Below, in pieces: positions 10,156 to 19,172 of a stretch of DNA of 51,911 nucleotides; position 1 is the stretch's first letter; each line of letters begins with the position of its first letter. The notes under the pieces are model-generated. The model was not told the DNA's origin and did no database searches. It saw nothing but the letters and a program-made list of their open reading frames with translations. The position numbers and the translations under genes were made by a program. The DNA lies in contig JANYJA010000117.1 of NCBI GenBank assembly GCA_025358575.1, forward strand, positions 1 to 51,911, written 5' to 3'. Source of the stretch: Terriglobia bacterium (GTDB taxonomy: Bacteria > Acidobacteriota > Terriglobia > Bryobacterales > Bryobacteraceae).

Positions 10156-11401
10156 CGGGTTGTACTTCCTGTATCCAGCGAACAGCCTTCCGCGCTAGCA
10201 GGTCGAATGCCGTCACCGCTAGTTCCAGGTGCTCTTCTTTCGAATTCTCAATCTTATTGTGACTGATGCTCCCCAGCGACTGAACGAACATCATCACCAC
10301 CGGAACTCCCGCGCGCGCCACCTCCGCCGCGTCATGCAGCGGCCCCGACGGAAGCTGCTGCGATATACCCGCTGTTTCGACAATCGCGGCGTCGCAGAAT
10401 TCAATCATCATTGGATGAAACGGCACCGGCTCGATACTCCAGATGCGCGACCATTCGACCGTGCACTTTTCTTCCGCCGCAAATCGCTCGCTAGCCCCGC
10501 GCGCTTCGCGATACATCTCCGCGAGGATGTCGGCGTCGAGATCGCGCATGTCTAATGTGGTTTCGCATCGACCCACAACCGCCGTCACAATTCCCGGAAA
10601 CGTTTTGACGCTCCCCATGGTGCAGACGGCGTCCTCATGTCTGCCCGCGATGTCGCGAATCTCGAGCGCCAATTTCGCGGCCGACGCCAGCGCATCACGC
10701 CGCACCTTCATCGGCGTCGAACCCGAGTGCGCTTCCTGCCCGAAGAAAGTGACGCTATGCCGCTCCACGCCCTTGGTTCCCAGCACCACGCCAAGCGGCA
10801 GGTCCCGCGCCTCCAGCACTGGACCCTGTTCGATATGTAGCTCGATATACGCCGCAACTCCATCGCGTTCGCGCCGCGCCTCGGGGAAGCGATCGATCTC
10901 GACCCCGCAGGAGCGCAACGCATCTTCCAGCAAAATCCCATCCTTGTCCGCTCGGACGCGATCGGCCGCAATGGAATCGGTGCCGGCGAAGGCCGACGAT
11001 CCCAGCAGGCTGCGACCGAATCGCGCGCCTTCTTCGTCGGCCCAGTCCACCACGCGGATCGTAATCGGAGGATGTCCATCGAACTCCCCCGCGAAACCGC
11101 GCAAAATTTCAAGTGCAGCCATCATGCCCAGGCAACCATCCAACCACCCACCGTTGGGGACGGAGTCTAAATGGCTGCCGATGACTAAGCTCCATTGCGA
11201 AGCGCCAGGAAGTGTTACCCAGTGATTGCCCGCCGCGTCGTAGTGATGCTCTACCGGCAGCCCCACCAGCTTCGACTCAAACCACGCGCGTGCTTTGCGC
11301 CACGTCGCTGTCCACGCGACCCGCTGCGCGCCGTTTTCATCGCCAGTCAATTCGCGGAGTTCTTTTAGTTCGGCGATGACCCGCCGCGGATTGACGCTCA
11401 T
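10148..11401 (-). CDS. Zn-dependent N-carbamoyl amidase (beta-ureidopropionase/AllC-like, M20 family)
   Basis: The product belongs to the hydantoinase/carbamoylase branch of M20 metallopeptidase-like amidases. Metal ligands are visible in GSHLDSVPNGGWLDG, in the acid pair of DWADEEGARFG, in ELHIEQGPVLE and in the late histidine of SISHNKIE. Between a dihydropyrimidinase and MmsA, the likely reaction is hydrolysis of N-carbamoyl-beta-alanine to beta-alanine, CO2 and ammonia. I chose the ATG at 11401 because AAAGGTGA precedes it and it falls just after the hydA stop. A longer frame to 11479 would overlap hydA and adds non-conserved residues. The substrate is inferred from the neighbours. Confidence 0.9.
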   Translation of the reverse strand: MSVNPRRVIAELKELRELTGDENGAQRVAWTATWRKARAWFESKLVGLPVEHHYDAAGNHWVTLPGASQWSLVIGSHLDSVPNGGWLDGCLGMMAALEILRGFAGEFDGHPPITIRVVDWADEEGARFGRSLLGSSAFAGTDSIAADRVRADKDGILLEDALRSCGVEIDRFPEARRERDGVAAYIELHIEQGPVLEARDLPLGVVLGTKGVERHSVTFFGQEAHSGSTPMKVRRDALASAAKLALEIRDIAGRHEDAVCTMGSVKTFPGIVTAVVGRCETTLDMRDLDADILAEMYREARGASERFAAEEKCTVEWSRIWSIEPVPFHPMMIEFCDAAIVETAGISQQLPSGPLHDAAEVARAGVPVVMMFVQSLGSISHNKIENSKEEHLELAVTAFDLLARKAVRWIQEVQPDD

Positions 11402-11411
11402 GGAATCACCT

Positions 11412-12790
11412 TTAGAAATGCGTCGGTTCGCGGCGCAGAAATCTTCCGCGCCCGCGCTCACCAACGAACACTCCATCACGAACTTGAACTTTGCCGCGCA
11501 CCGTCACCACCGAAGGTCTCCCTTCAATTTCAAATCCCTCGAAACCGGTGTAGTCGTTATTCGCGTGGTGGGTGCTGGCGGTAATCACACCTCGGTATTG
11601 CGGATCGTAAATTACCAGGTCCGCGTCACTCCCAACGGCGATGGTGCCCTTTCTAGGAAACAGTCCAAACAGTTTTGCCGCGCGCGTGCTGGCGGCGTCC
11701 ACAAACCGGTGCAGATTCAAACCGCCGCGCTTTACGCCATAGGTGTACAGCAGATTCACGCGCTCTTCGATCCCCGGAATGCCATTCGGAATCTGCGTGA
11801 ACGCGTCCGTGCCCAGCAGCTTCTGTTCCGTATCGAACGGACAGTGATCCGTCCCGACCGTATCGATGAGGCCTGCACTAAGTCCATTCCACAGCGCCTC
11901 CTGATTATGCTTCGCACGCAACGGCCGGGACATCACGTGCTTCATGCCTTCCACGCCGGGCCGTTCCGCGAAGCTCTTGTCGAGAAGGAAATGCGGAACG
12001 ACGGATTCCACGAAAAGTTTCACGCCGCGGGCTTTCGCGGCCACCGCCGCCTCCAGCGCCGGCTTGCAGGAGAGATGAACCACGTACCCCGTTGCCCCCG
12101 TATTCTCAAGGAAAATCGCGAACCGGCTGGTCCCTTCAGCCTCCACCGATTCCGGCCGGCTGGGCTCGTGCCACTCAGGCCGGTCTTTCCTCCGCCAATC
12201 AATTCCTGCTGAAGACGGCTCACCAGCTCCGCGTTTTCGCAATGCGCGGTAACGATCACGCCCAGTTCGCGCGCCAGCTTCAGCGTCTGGTACATCTCGC
12301 CATCGTCAACGCCAAAAAAACCTTTGTATGCGAGAAATATTTTAAATGACGAAATTCCATCGGCGACAATCGCGCGAAGCTGCTCGGCGCTGTTCTCTTC
12401 GAACTTCGTGACCGACATGTGGAAACTGTAGTCGCACGCGCTGTTGCCCTTAGCCTTCCCTTTCCACAATTGATAACCCGCAAGCGCATCTTCGCCACGC
12501 GACGGGCAGCACATTTCGATGAACGTAGTGGTACCGCCAATCAAGGCCGCGGTGCTCGCCGTCTGGTGGCTGTCCTTTGCGAACGTCGCCATAAAAGGCA
12601 AATAGATGTGAACATGCGGATCGATGAAACCCGGAAAAACAAACTTGCCGCGGGCATCGATAACTTCCGTATCGGGCGGAACTTTCAGATCCCGGCCAAT
12701 CCGAGTGATGGTCTCAGCCTCCACAAAAATATCGCCTTGGTAACGCGAATCGGCGGTAACCACTACTCCGTTCTGAATCAGCAGCGCCAT
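11412..12790 (-). pseudogene. hydA: Dihydropyrimidinase (D-hydantoinase), interrupted by one frameshift
   Basis: Two frames together make a full amidohydrolase of about 460 residues. The N-terminal part (from 12790) has the metal-binding HVH in PGFIDPHVHIYLPF, the carboxylated lysine in FKIFLAYKG and TAHCENAE. The C-terminal part (to 11412) has GYVVHLSCK, the aspartate/histidine in TVGTDHCPFDTEQK and NGIPGIEERVNLLYTYGV. The break is near 12178-12184: one missing base inside ggcc separates EGKTG-like sequence from PEWHEPSRPESVEAEG. The enzyme opens dihydrouracil or dihydrothymine to the N-carbamoyl amino acid. All catalytic residues survive across the two frames, so the shift is recent or a sequence error. 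Confidence 0.9.
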
Positions 12791-12793
12791 GAT

Positions 12794-14119
12794 TTAGTGA
12801 ATGTGAATATCGGTCTCTTCACGATACCGTTTCATCGCTTCCCAATCCTGCGTGACGTCGGGCTTCGCCTGAGTGAGCTCGCCCCACGTGATAGAGGGCC
12901 GGCACGCAGGCAGTTCCACCATTGAAATACATTTCTCGACCGGACAAACGTTGTAGCAGAGCCGGCAGCCCACGCAATCTTCCTCGCGAACGCGCGGCTG
13001 CGGCCGCTGGTTCACTTCGCTGACCAAGTCGATACACTGATGCGCCGTATCGTTGCACGCCACATAACAGAGATTGCATTTGATACAAATCCCCGGATTG
13101 ATGCGCGCGACCGCGCGAAAAGACAAATCGAGATTCTGAAATTCCGAAAGACGATGCAGGCTCTTGCCGCGCACATTGTCGATGGTCGTGAACCCTTTCG
13201 CGTCCATCCAATTCAACAGTCCGTCGCACAAATCTTCAATCAGCCGGAAGCCGTAATGCATCACGGCCGTACAAACCTGCAAACTGCCCGCGCCCAACAA
13301 TAAAAACTCGGCCGCGTCCTTCCAGGTATAGATCCCGCCCATCCCTGAAATCGGCAGGCCGGATTGCGCGACAACTGGGTCGGTACCCAGCGCCGAAAGC
13401 ATATTCAACGCGATGGGCTTCACCGCCGGGCCCGCGTAACCACCATGGCCCCCTTTACCGGCAATGCTGGGGGTAATCTCAAGCGTATCCAGATCGATTC
13501 CCACAATCGAGTTGATCGTGTTGATCAGTGAAATTGCGTTCGCGCCCGCAACGACCGCAGCCCGCGCGGGTGCGACGATGTTCGTGATGTTCGGCGTCAG
13601 TTTCACCAGCACCGGAATCGACGCGACATCCATAACCCATCGCGTAATCCGCTCGCAATACTCCGGCACTTGTCCGACCGCGCTTCCCATGCCCCGCTCG
13701 CTCATGCCGTGCGGACAACCCGTAGTTCAGCTCGATGCCGTCCGCGCTTGTATCCTGAATGCGGCGCACCATGTCGGCCCATATCTCCGGACACGATTCG
13801 ACCATCGCCGAAACGATCACCGCTCGATCCGGCCAAGCGCGCTTTACCTCGGCGATGTCGCGCAAATTGATTTCGATGGGCCGGTCGGAAATCAGCTCCA
13901 CGTTGTTGATCCCGAGCATGCGCTGGCTGTTATAGTGCCAAGCACCATAGCGATTCGAGACGTTCAGAACCGGAGGCCCAATCGTCTTCCAAACCGCGCC
14001 GCCCCACCCCGCCTCGAATGCGCGGTGAATCTGCGCCCCTGAATTCGTGGGGGAGCCGAAGCCAGCCAAAACGGATTCGGCGATTTGATTCCCGCGAAAT
14101 TGATGGAGAGATCAGCCAT
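12794..14119 (-). pseudogene. preA: NAD-dependent dihydropyrimidine dehydrogenase, catalytic subunit PreA, interrupted by two frameshifts
   Basis: The N-terminus from ATG 14119 reads MADLSINFAGIKSPNPFWLASAPP, as expected for PreA. It then jumps frame at a run of five G (14049-14053), where six would keep AFEAGWGGAVWKTIG in frame. A second shift near 13717-13722 (one extra base) separates GIELNYG from the expected cysteine-proline-HGMSERGMG. The C-terminal part has the FMN-barrel motifs KLTPNIT, SLINTINS and SGMGGIYTWKDAAEF and two 4Fe-4S clusters (CIKCNLCYVAC, CVGCRLCYNVCPVEKC). The first and last segments share one frame, so the two shifts cancel. PreA/PreT reduces uracil and thymine with NADH. 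The start overlaps preT by 8 bp. Confidence 0.9.
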
Positions 14120-15344
14120 GCATTAACCTTCGGTGCATCGCCGCGCTCGCCAGTTTGCCATCCTGACCGGCCATCACGGTTGACGCCGCCCCCTTCACGC
14201 GGATGCAATCTCCTCCCGCATAAACACCGGGAATGCTAGTAAAAAAATCTTCGTCAACTTGGATATAGCCGCCTTTCATCGCCACGCCGTCGACCGATAA
14301 TTTTTTCTGCCCGATCGCCTTCACAATCTGATCCGTGGCAAGCACAAACTCCTCACCCGGAATCGGCCTTGGAGCCGGCCGGCCGGACCGGTCGTTCTCT
14401 CCCAGAATTATCCGTCCGCAGGCCAGACCCGTCACCGAATCTCCTTCCGTCAGCACGCGCAGCGGTTGCGTCAAGAAAGAAAACTCAACGCCTTCGCTTT
14501 TTGCAAACGCATACTCATGCCCGTAGGCGGTCATCTCCCGAGCCGTGCGGCGATACAGAATAGTGACGCGCTCGGCCCCCAAGCGTTTAGCAATCGTGGC
14601 GCAATCAATCGCCGTGTTCCCAGCTCCGATCACGACGACGTTATGCCCCACCTTCAAATTCGCAACGTCCATTTTGCTTCGCTCGATGTAATCCAGCCCA
14701 TCGACAATGTGCTCCTCGCCCGCAATTCCCGCCGACGGACTTGTACCCAGACCGGCCGCGATAAACACTGCGTCATAAACAGCCTGCAGCCCCGTCAGTG
14801 TGAAATCTCGCCCAGATTCCCGTCCTGTTTCAAAGCGGACTCCCAGCCGCGCAATCATCGCCACTTCAGCCAGCGCGCGATCCACCGGTTCCCGCAGGGA
14901 AATGATTCCGTAAGTCGACAGTCCCCCGGCAAGCTCGCGCTTTTCGAACACCGTCACGCTGTGCCCGCGTTTAGCCAGTTCGCCCGCGCACGAAAGCCCC
15001 GCTGGTCCAGCCCCGATCACCGCGACCTTCTTCCCCGTTGGCGCGCTCAACTGAATTACCGAAATTGACCGCTCGTAGGCGTGGTCCATCGCATACCGTT
15101 GCAGCCGCCCAATCATGATCGGCTTATGTTCCGCGCCGAGCACGCACGCTCCTTCGCACAACTCCTGCACCGGGCACACTCGCGCGCATGTCGCCCCCAA
15201 TAAATTGAAATCGAATATCGCTCGCGCCGACCCAATCAAGTTATCCGTCGCAATCTTCTTGACGAAGCGCGGCACGTCGATGTGCGTCGGGCAAGCGTGC
15301 GTGCAAGGAGCGTCGTAGCAAAACAAGCACCGGTTTGCTTCCAC
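14112..15344 (-). CDS. preT: NAD-dependent dihydropyrimidine dehydrogenase subunit PreT (GltD-like)
   Basis: The 410-residue frame has the N-terminal Fe-S domain of the GltD/PreT family (ANRCLFCYDAPCTHACPTHIDVPRF, then CARVCPVQELCEGAC), an FAD site (VAVIGAGPAGLSCAGELAKRGHSVTVFEK) and an NAD site (VVVIGAGNTAIDCATIAKRLGAE), ending in YAGGDCIRVKGAASTVMAGQDGK. It passes electrons from NADH to PreA. The frame opens with GTG at 15344 without a ribosome site. A TTG at 15402, seven bases after AGAGGAG, begins a convincing PreT-like leader MGSTFSVLNAALAEQMPPLS in a different frame (one extra or two missing bases near 15345). The true start is therefore probably 15402, with a frameshift. This is the first gene of the operon. 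Confidence 0.9.
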   Translation of the reverse strand: MEANRCLFCYDAPCTHACPTHIDVPRFVKKIATDNLIGSARAIFDFNLLGATCARVCPVQELCEGACVLGAEHKPIMIGRLQRYAMDHAYERSISVIQLSAPTGKKVAVIGAGPAGLSCAGELAKRGHSVTVFEKRELAGGLSTYGIISLREPVDRALAEVAMIARLGVRFETGRESGRDFTLTGLQAVYDAVFIAAGLGTSPSAGIAGEEHIVDGLDYIERSKMDVANLKVGHNVVVIGAGNTAIDCATIAKRLGAERVTILYRRTAREMTAYGHEYAFAKSEGVEFSFLTQPLRVLTEGDSVTGLACGRIILGENDRSGRPAPRPIPGEEFVLATDQIVKAIGQKKLSVDGVAMKGGYIQVDEDFFTSIPGVYAGGDCIRVKGAASTVMAGQDGKLASAAMHRRLMHG

Positions 15345-15409
15345 TCAGTGGCGGCATTTGCTCCGCGAGCGCTGCGTTCAAGACTGAAAACGTAGACCCC
15401 AAATCGCTT

Positions 15410-15416
15410 CTCCTCT
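15410..15416 (-). promoter_or_regulatory. Ribosome binding site pointing to TTG start of preT
   Basis: On the minus strand AGAGGAG lies seven bases before a TTG at 15402. This is the strongest Shine-Dalgarno in the preT region and supports translation beginning there rather than at GTG 15344. Confidence 0.6.
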
Positions 15417-15468
15417 GGATTTCGGCAGTGTAGCAAACTCGGCCCTGCCCTGACGCTATTCTAAAAAA

Positions 15469-16449
15469 ATGCAGTACATCAAACTCGGCCGAACCGGTAT
15501 CGACGTGTCGCGTCTCTGCCTCGGGTGCATGACCTACGGCGTTCCTGAGCGCGGATCGCACGCGTGGACCATGGACGAAGAGACAAGCCGCCCTCTTATC
15601 AAACAGGCTCTCGAACTTGGCATCAACTTTCTCGACACCGCCAACAGCTACTCCGATGGCACCAGCGAAGAGATTGTTGGGCGCGCGGTTCGCGATTTTG
15701 CGCGGCGTGATGAAATAGTACTCGCCACCAAATGTTTTCATCCGTTCCGCAAAGGACCGAATGGAGCTGGGCTTTCACGCAAGGCTATTTTCACTGCGAT
15801 TGACGACAGCCTGCGCCGACTCGGAATGGATTACGTCGACCTCTATCAGATCCACCGCTGGGACTACGGCACACCTATCGAAGAAACGCTCGGAGCGCTG
15901 CACGATGTGGTGAAATCCGGGAAGGTGCGCTACATCGGCGCCTCATCAATGTTCGCTTGGCAGTTCTGCAAGTCTCTCTACATTGCCGATACGCACAGCT
16001 ATACCCGCTTCGTCACCATGCAGAATCACTATAATTTGATGAACCGCGAGGAAGAGCGAGAGATGATGCCCCTTTGTGCCGCGGAAGGAATCGGCGTGCT
16101 GCCCTGGAGCCCGCTTGCACGAGGTCGCTTAACGCGCGAGTGGAATGACAGCACTCCCCGCGTCGAGACGGACGAGGTCGGCAAGGTTCTTTATGATTCC
16201 ACCGTTGCCGCTGACCGACATATTGCTGAAAAGGTTTCTGAAGTCGCGAAGGTTCGAGGAGTTCCACGCGCCCAAGTCGCACTCGCTTGGGTCGCGCAAA
16301 AAGCCCCGGTCACATGCCCCATCGTTGGCGTGTCCAAGGCCCATCACCTTGTCGATGCGGTTGCGGCGTTATCGTTAGATCTCACGGCCGAGGAAATCGC
16401 CAACCTGGAAGCACCTTATATTCCGCATGGCGTAGTCGGTTTCAAATAA
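15469..16449 (+). CDS. Aldo/keto reductase
   Basis: The 326-residue TIM-barrel oxidoreductase starts KLGRTGIDVSRLCLGCMTYG. It has the catalytic aspartate and tyrosine in FLDTANSYSDGTSEE, the lysine in LATKCF, the histidine in LYQIHRWD and an NADPH-binding end (PIVGVSKAHHLVDA). It resembles the YajO/PdxI-like branch of short-acyl and aromatic aldehyde reductases; the substrate is unknown. It is divergent from preT, with about 66 bp between the proposed starts that must hold both promoters. Its stop is only 4 bp from the convergent small gene at 16454. No odd features were seen. Confidence 0.93.
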   Translation: MQYIKLGRTGIDVSRLCLGCMTYGVPERGSHAWTMDEETSRPLIKQALELGINFLDTANSYSDGTSEEIVGRAVRDFARRDEIVLATKCFHPFRKGPNGAGLSRKAIFTAIDDSLRRLGMDYVDLYQIHRWDYGTPIEETLGALHDVVKSGKVRYIGASSMFAWQFCKSLYIADTHSYTRFVTMQNHYNLMNREEEREMMPLCAAEGIGVLPWSPLARGRLTREWNDSTPRVETDEVGKVLYDSTVAADRHIAEKVSEVAKVRGVPRAQVALAWVAQKAPVTCPIVGVSKAHHLVDAVAALSLDLTAEEIANLEAPYIPHGVVGFK

Positions 16450-16453
16450 TTCG

Positions 16454-16723
16454 CTACCAATAACGCTTTTTCTCTAGACCCGGCGGCAAATGACCGGTGC
16501 GATCAACGTGTTTCTCAAGTCCCGGTGGAAGATTGGAACCTCTGTATCCGTTTCGATAGGCACCACTGCGACGAAATGCTCTGCGCTGGTGCCGGTCGCG
16601 GACACGATCACCGTGACGAAATAAGCGTCCATCGTCGCGGCTGTCACGATGTTCTTTAGCCTGTGCACCACCAACCCCTAAAAGTAGCGCTCCGGTGAAC
16701 AAATATTTTGCAAAACGTTTCAT
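16454..16723 (-). CDS. Small secreted basic protein with PPGLEK motifs
   Basis: The 89-residue product starts at ATG 16723, with GGAGGCG about six bases upstream. A cleavable signal peptide (MKRFAKYLFTGALLLGVGGAQA) is followed by an arginine/histidine/aspartate-rich stretch and two copies of a short motif, NLPPGLEKH and HLPPGLEKK, at the end. PPGL(E/Q)K tails occur in many small periplasmic acidobacterial and proteobacterial proteins of unknown function, some near RcnB-like proteins. It is divergent from the methyltransferase gene with 65 bp between them. A longer frame back to 16864 would run into that gene and is less likely. Function unknown. Confidence 0.7.
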   Translation of the reverse strand: MKRFAKYLFTGALLLGVGGAQAKEHRDSRDDGRLFRHGDRVRDRHQRRAFRRSGAYRNGYRGSNLPPGLEKHVDRTGHLPPGLEKKRYW

Positions 16724-16788
16724 GGTTTCGCCTCCCCAACCAACAGAGCATGCGGCGTGCCACAAATTGAAAATTATAATGAGAAGTA

Positions 16789-17531
16789 ATGAATCGCCAA
16801 ACCTGGAGCGCCGATGATTACGCCAGGAACGCGCGCTTTGTTTCCGATCTGGGCCAGCCCGCACTCGATCTGCTGGTACCCCAACCTGGCGAACGAATTC
16901 TCGACCTTGGCTGCGGAGATGGCGCTCTCACGACAATGCTGGCAGCGGCCGGTTGCTTGATTGTGGGCGTGGATCTTTCGCCAGACTTTGTGGCGGCCGG
17001 TGTGGCCCGCGGGCTCGATGTCCGTCTAGCCGACGCGCACCAACTAACATTCGACCATGAGTTCGACGCCGTATTTTCCAATGCCGCGCTGCACTGGATG
17101 CGCGACATCGATCTCGTACTTGACGGCGTTCGCCGCGCTCTCAAACCAGCCGGCCGGTTCGTCGGCGAGTTCGGCGGTCACGGCAACGTTGCCGCCGTCT
17201 GTACGGCGATGCGCGCGGCATTCGCCCACTTCGGCATCGAGCGGCAGGTGTCGTGGTATTTCCCTACCGCCCAAGAATTTAGAGCCAAACTCGAAGCCCA
17301 CGGTTTTGCGGCAGAGTCAAGCACTCTGCTGCCTAGACCCACGCCGCTTCCCTCCGGAATGGCCGCGTGGCTGCAGACCTTCACGCGCTATCTGCTCGAA
17401 GACCTTCCTGAACGTGACGCGGAACAAATTAAACGGTATGTGCTAGAACTCCTGCGCCCCGCTCTTTGCGATGCCAGCGGCAATTGGACCGCCCATAAAC
17501 TCGCCTGCGTTTCGCGGCGCACGCTAGATGA
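16789..17531 (+). CDS. SAM-dependent methyltransferase (trans-aconitate methyltransferase-like), C-terminus frameshifted
   Basis: The class I methyltransferase has motif I as ILDLGCGDGALTTMLAAAG, an acidic loop in VGVDLSPDFV, and FDAVFSNAALHWM typical of the Tam-like group. Family members usually end in a DYVRLRF-like strand. Here the frame reads NWTAHKLACVSRRT and continues into the next gene, but one frame over the sequence reads RLRFAAHAR followed by a stop at 17529-17531. A one-base deletion near 17495-17501 explains both facts, so the 433-residue continuous frame (16789-18090) is a spurious fusion. The catalytic domain is intact. The small-molecule substrate is unknown. Confidence 0.85.
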
Positions 17532-17592
17532 AGATCGCTTCATAAAGTCTCGCCGACGCAACTCTATTCAGGAAGCCCTCGTCATACGAAAC

Positions 17593-18090
17593 ATGATGCG
17601 ATGGATAAACCCCAAAACAGGAATAGCAGTAGGCGCTTTCTCTTTGTTGAGCGTTGTTGCCGCAATGGGTTGGAATCGCACGTCCTCACCCAGTGCGATT
17701 GTCGATCCTCAAGCGTTTGCACAACCGGCAACTCTTGCAAATGACGGCCATTCGGCTTACGTCCAAAACGCTTCGTATTCGAATGGCTACAACAACTACT
17801 ATGATCAGTCGGCTCCGGTCTATCGGCAGCGGTCGCACCGCCGTCATCACCGCTCACGCTATGTATCGAATAGCCGACGCTACTACCCCCAAACCTACAC
17901 CACGAGAAGCTATGTGAGACCTCGTTCCGGCAAAAAATCGGTCGCGATCGTGGCAGGGACGGCTGGTGTCGGAGCAGCTATTGGCGCACTTGCGGGCGGC
18001 GGGCGCGGCGCTGGTATCGGAGCCCTCTCGGGTGCCGGTGCGGGCTTCCTCTACGACCGGCTGACGCACCGGCATCCCCCGCAATTCTAA
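17593..18090 (+). CDS. Membrane-anchored glycine-zipper protein
   Basis: From ATG 17593 the product is about 165 residues: an N-terminal hydrophobic segment ([17 protein letters not shown]), a serine/asparagine/tyrosine-rich linker ([16 protein letters not shown]), an arginine/histidine-rich stretch, and a C-terminal glycine zipper ([29 protein letters not shown]) like those of the YMGG/17-kDa surface-antigen families. This indicates an envelope protein whose zipper packs in or on a membrane. It is in frame with the upstream methyltransferase only because of the deletion described there. No specific function can be assigned. Confidence 0.75.
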   Translation: MMRWINPKTGIAVGAFSLLSVVAAMGWNRTSSPSAIVDPQAFAQPATLANDGHSAYVQNASYSNGYNNYYDQSAPVYRQRSHRRHHRSRYVSNSRRYYPQTYTTRSYVRPRSGKKSVAIVAGTAGVGAAIGALAGGGRGAGIGALSGAGAGFLYDRLTHRHPPQF

Positions 18091-18115
18091 GGCAACTGGT
18101 ATATTGGGCGCGACT

Positions 18116-19138
18116 ATGAACGCGCTCTTTATTCAAGCTCCCAGTCAGACCGAATTGCGAACCATCGAGCCGCCAAAAGCAGCTAGCGGCGAAGTGCTCT
18201 TAAGGGTTCGAATGGTCGGATTGTGCGGTTCGGATTTAAATACCTTTCGAGGGAAAAATCCGATGGTCTCGTTCCCCCGCATCCCGGGCCACGAAATCGC
18301 TGGAACCATCGTAGAGTCTGGCGATGGCGTTCCGGAAAAGTTGGCGCGTGGCATGAATGTGACGCTTTCTCCGTATACCAACTGTGGTGCGTGCCCGGCC
18401 TGCAAGCGCGGACGCTTCAACGCGTGCCGCTTCAATGAGACGCTTGGGGTGCAGCGCGATGGCGCGCTCACGGAATTCATCACGGTTCCGTGGGGCAAGT
18501 TGAAAGTCTCGCCGAGTCTTTCCCTGCGCGAGCTCTCCATGGTGGAACCACTCACGGTTGGATTTCACGCCGTCGCCCGCGGTCGCGTGACTGAAGACGA
18601 TGTGGTTGCGGTACTCGGCTGCGGGACCATCGGGATGGGCGCAATCGCGGGCTCCGCGCACCGAAGAGCGCTCACGATCGCAGTGGATATGGACGACGCC
18701 AAGCTCGCCCTCGCGAGCAGGGCTGGCGCTTCGCACACCATCAATACGCGCAGCGCTTCACTGCATGACGAATTGCAGAAGCTCACCGGAGGCGATGGGC
18801 CTGATGTCGTTATCGAGGCCATCGGCACGCCGGGAACGTTTCGCGCGGCGGTTGAGGAAGTCGCATTCACGGGCCGTGTTGTGTATATCGGTTATGCCAA
18901 GGAACCGGTCTCGTACGAGACGAAACTCTTCGTGCAAAAGGAACTGGACATTCTGGGATCGCGCAATGCTATGCCCGACGACTTCGTCAGCGTCATCGAA
19001 ATGCTGGAGCGGAAGACGTTTCCAGTGGAGGAGTTGATCAGCCGCGTGGTTCCTCTGGAGCAAGCCGGTGACGCCTTGCGCGCTTGGGATGAGAATCCGC
19101 TGATTTTCACCAAGATCCTCGTGGAAGTCGCTCGTTAA
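18116..19138 (+). CDS. Zinc-dependent alcohol dehydrogenase (sorbitol/threonine dehydrogenase-like)
   Basis: The medium-chain dehydrogenase of about 340 residues has the catalytic-zinc cysteine in [12 protein letters not shown], the zinc-binding histidine/glutamate in [14 protein letters not shown], the structural four-cysteine loop ([15 protein letters not shown]) and a nucleotide-binding [12 protein letters not shown]. The loop and [12 protein letters not shown] resemble sorbitol, threonine and galactonate dehydrogenases, so a polyol or sugar-acid substrate with NAD is likely but not determined. I chose ATG 18116; an upstream TTG at 18104 would add four residues. It lies 25 bp after the glycine-zipper gene. 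Confidence 0.92.
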   Translation: MNALFIQAPSQTELRTIEPPKAASGEVLLRVRMVGLCGSDLNTFRGKNPMVSFPRIPGHEIAGTIVESGDGVPEKLARGMNVTLSPYTNCGACPACKRGRFNACRFNETLGVQRDGALTEFITVPWGKLKVSPSLSLRELSMVEPLTVGFHAVARGRVTEDDVVAVLGCGTIGMGAIAGSAHRRALTIAVDMDDAKLALASRAGASHTINTRSASLHDELQKLTGGDGPDVVIEAIGTPGTFRAAVEEVAFTGRVVYIGYAKEPVSYETKLFVQKELDILGSRNAMPDDFVSVIEMLERKTFPVEELISRVVPLEQAGDALRAWDENPLIFTKILVEVAR

Positions 19139-19172
19139 GTTACCGATTTAGTGAGGGATAATAGAGGGGCCC

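Noticed and set aside
11402-11479. Longer amidase frame starting at 11479
   Set aside because: It overlaps the end of hydA in another frame and the residues do not resemble the family; ATG 11401 has a ribosome site.
13717-13722. Programmed ribosomal frameshifting in preA
   Set aside because: No slippery heptamer with a downstream structure was recognised, the family is not known to use it, and nearby genes carry similar indels.
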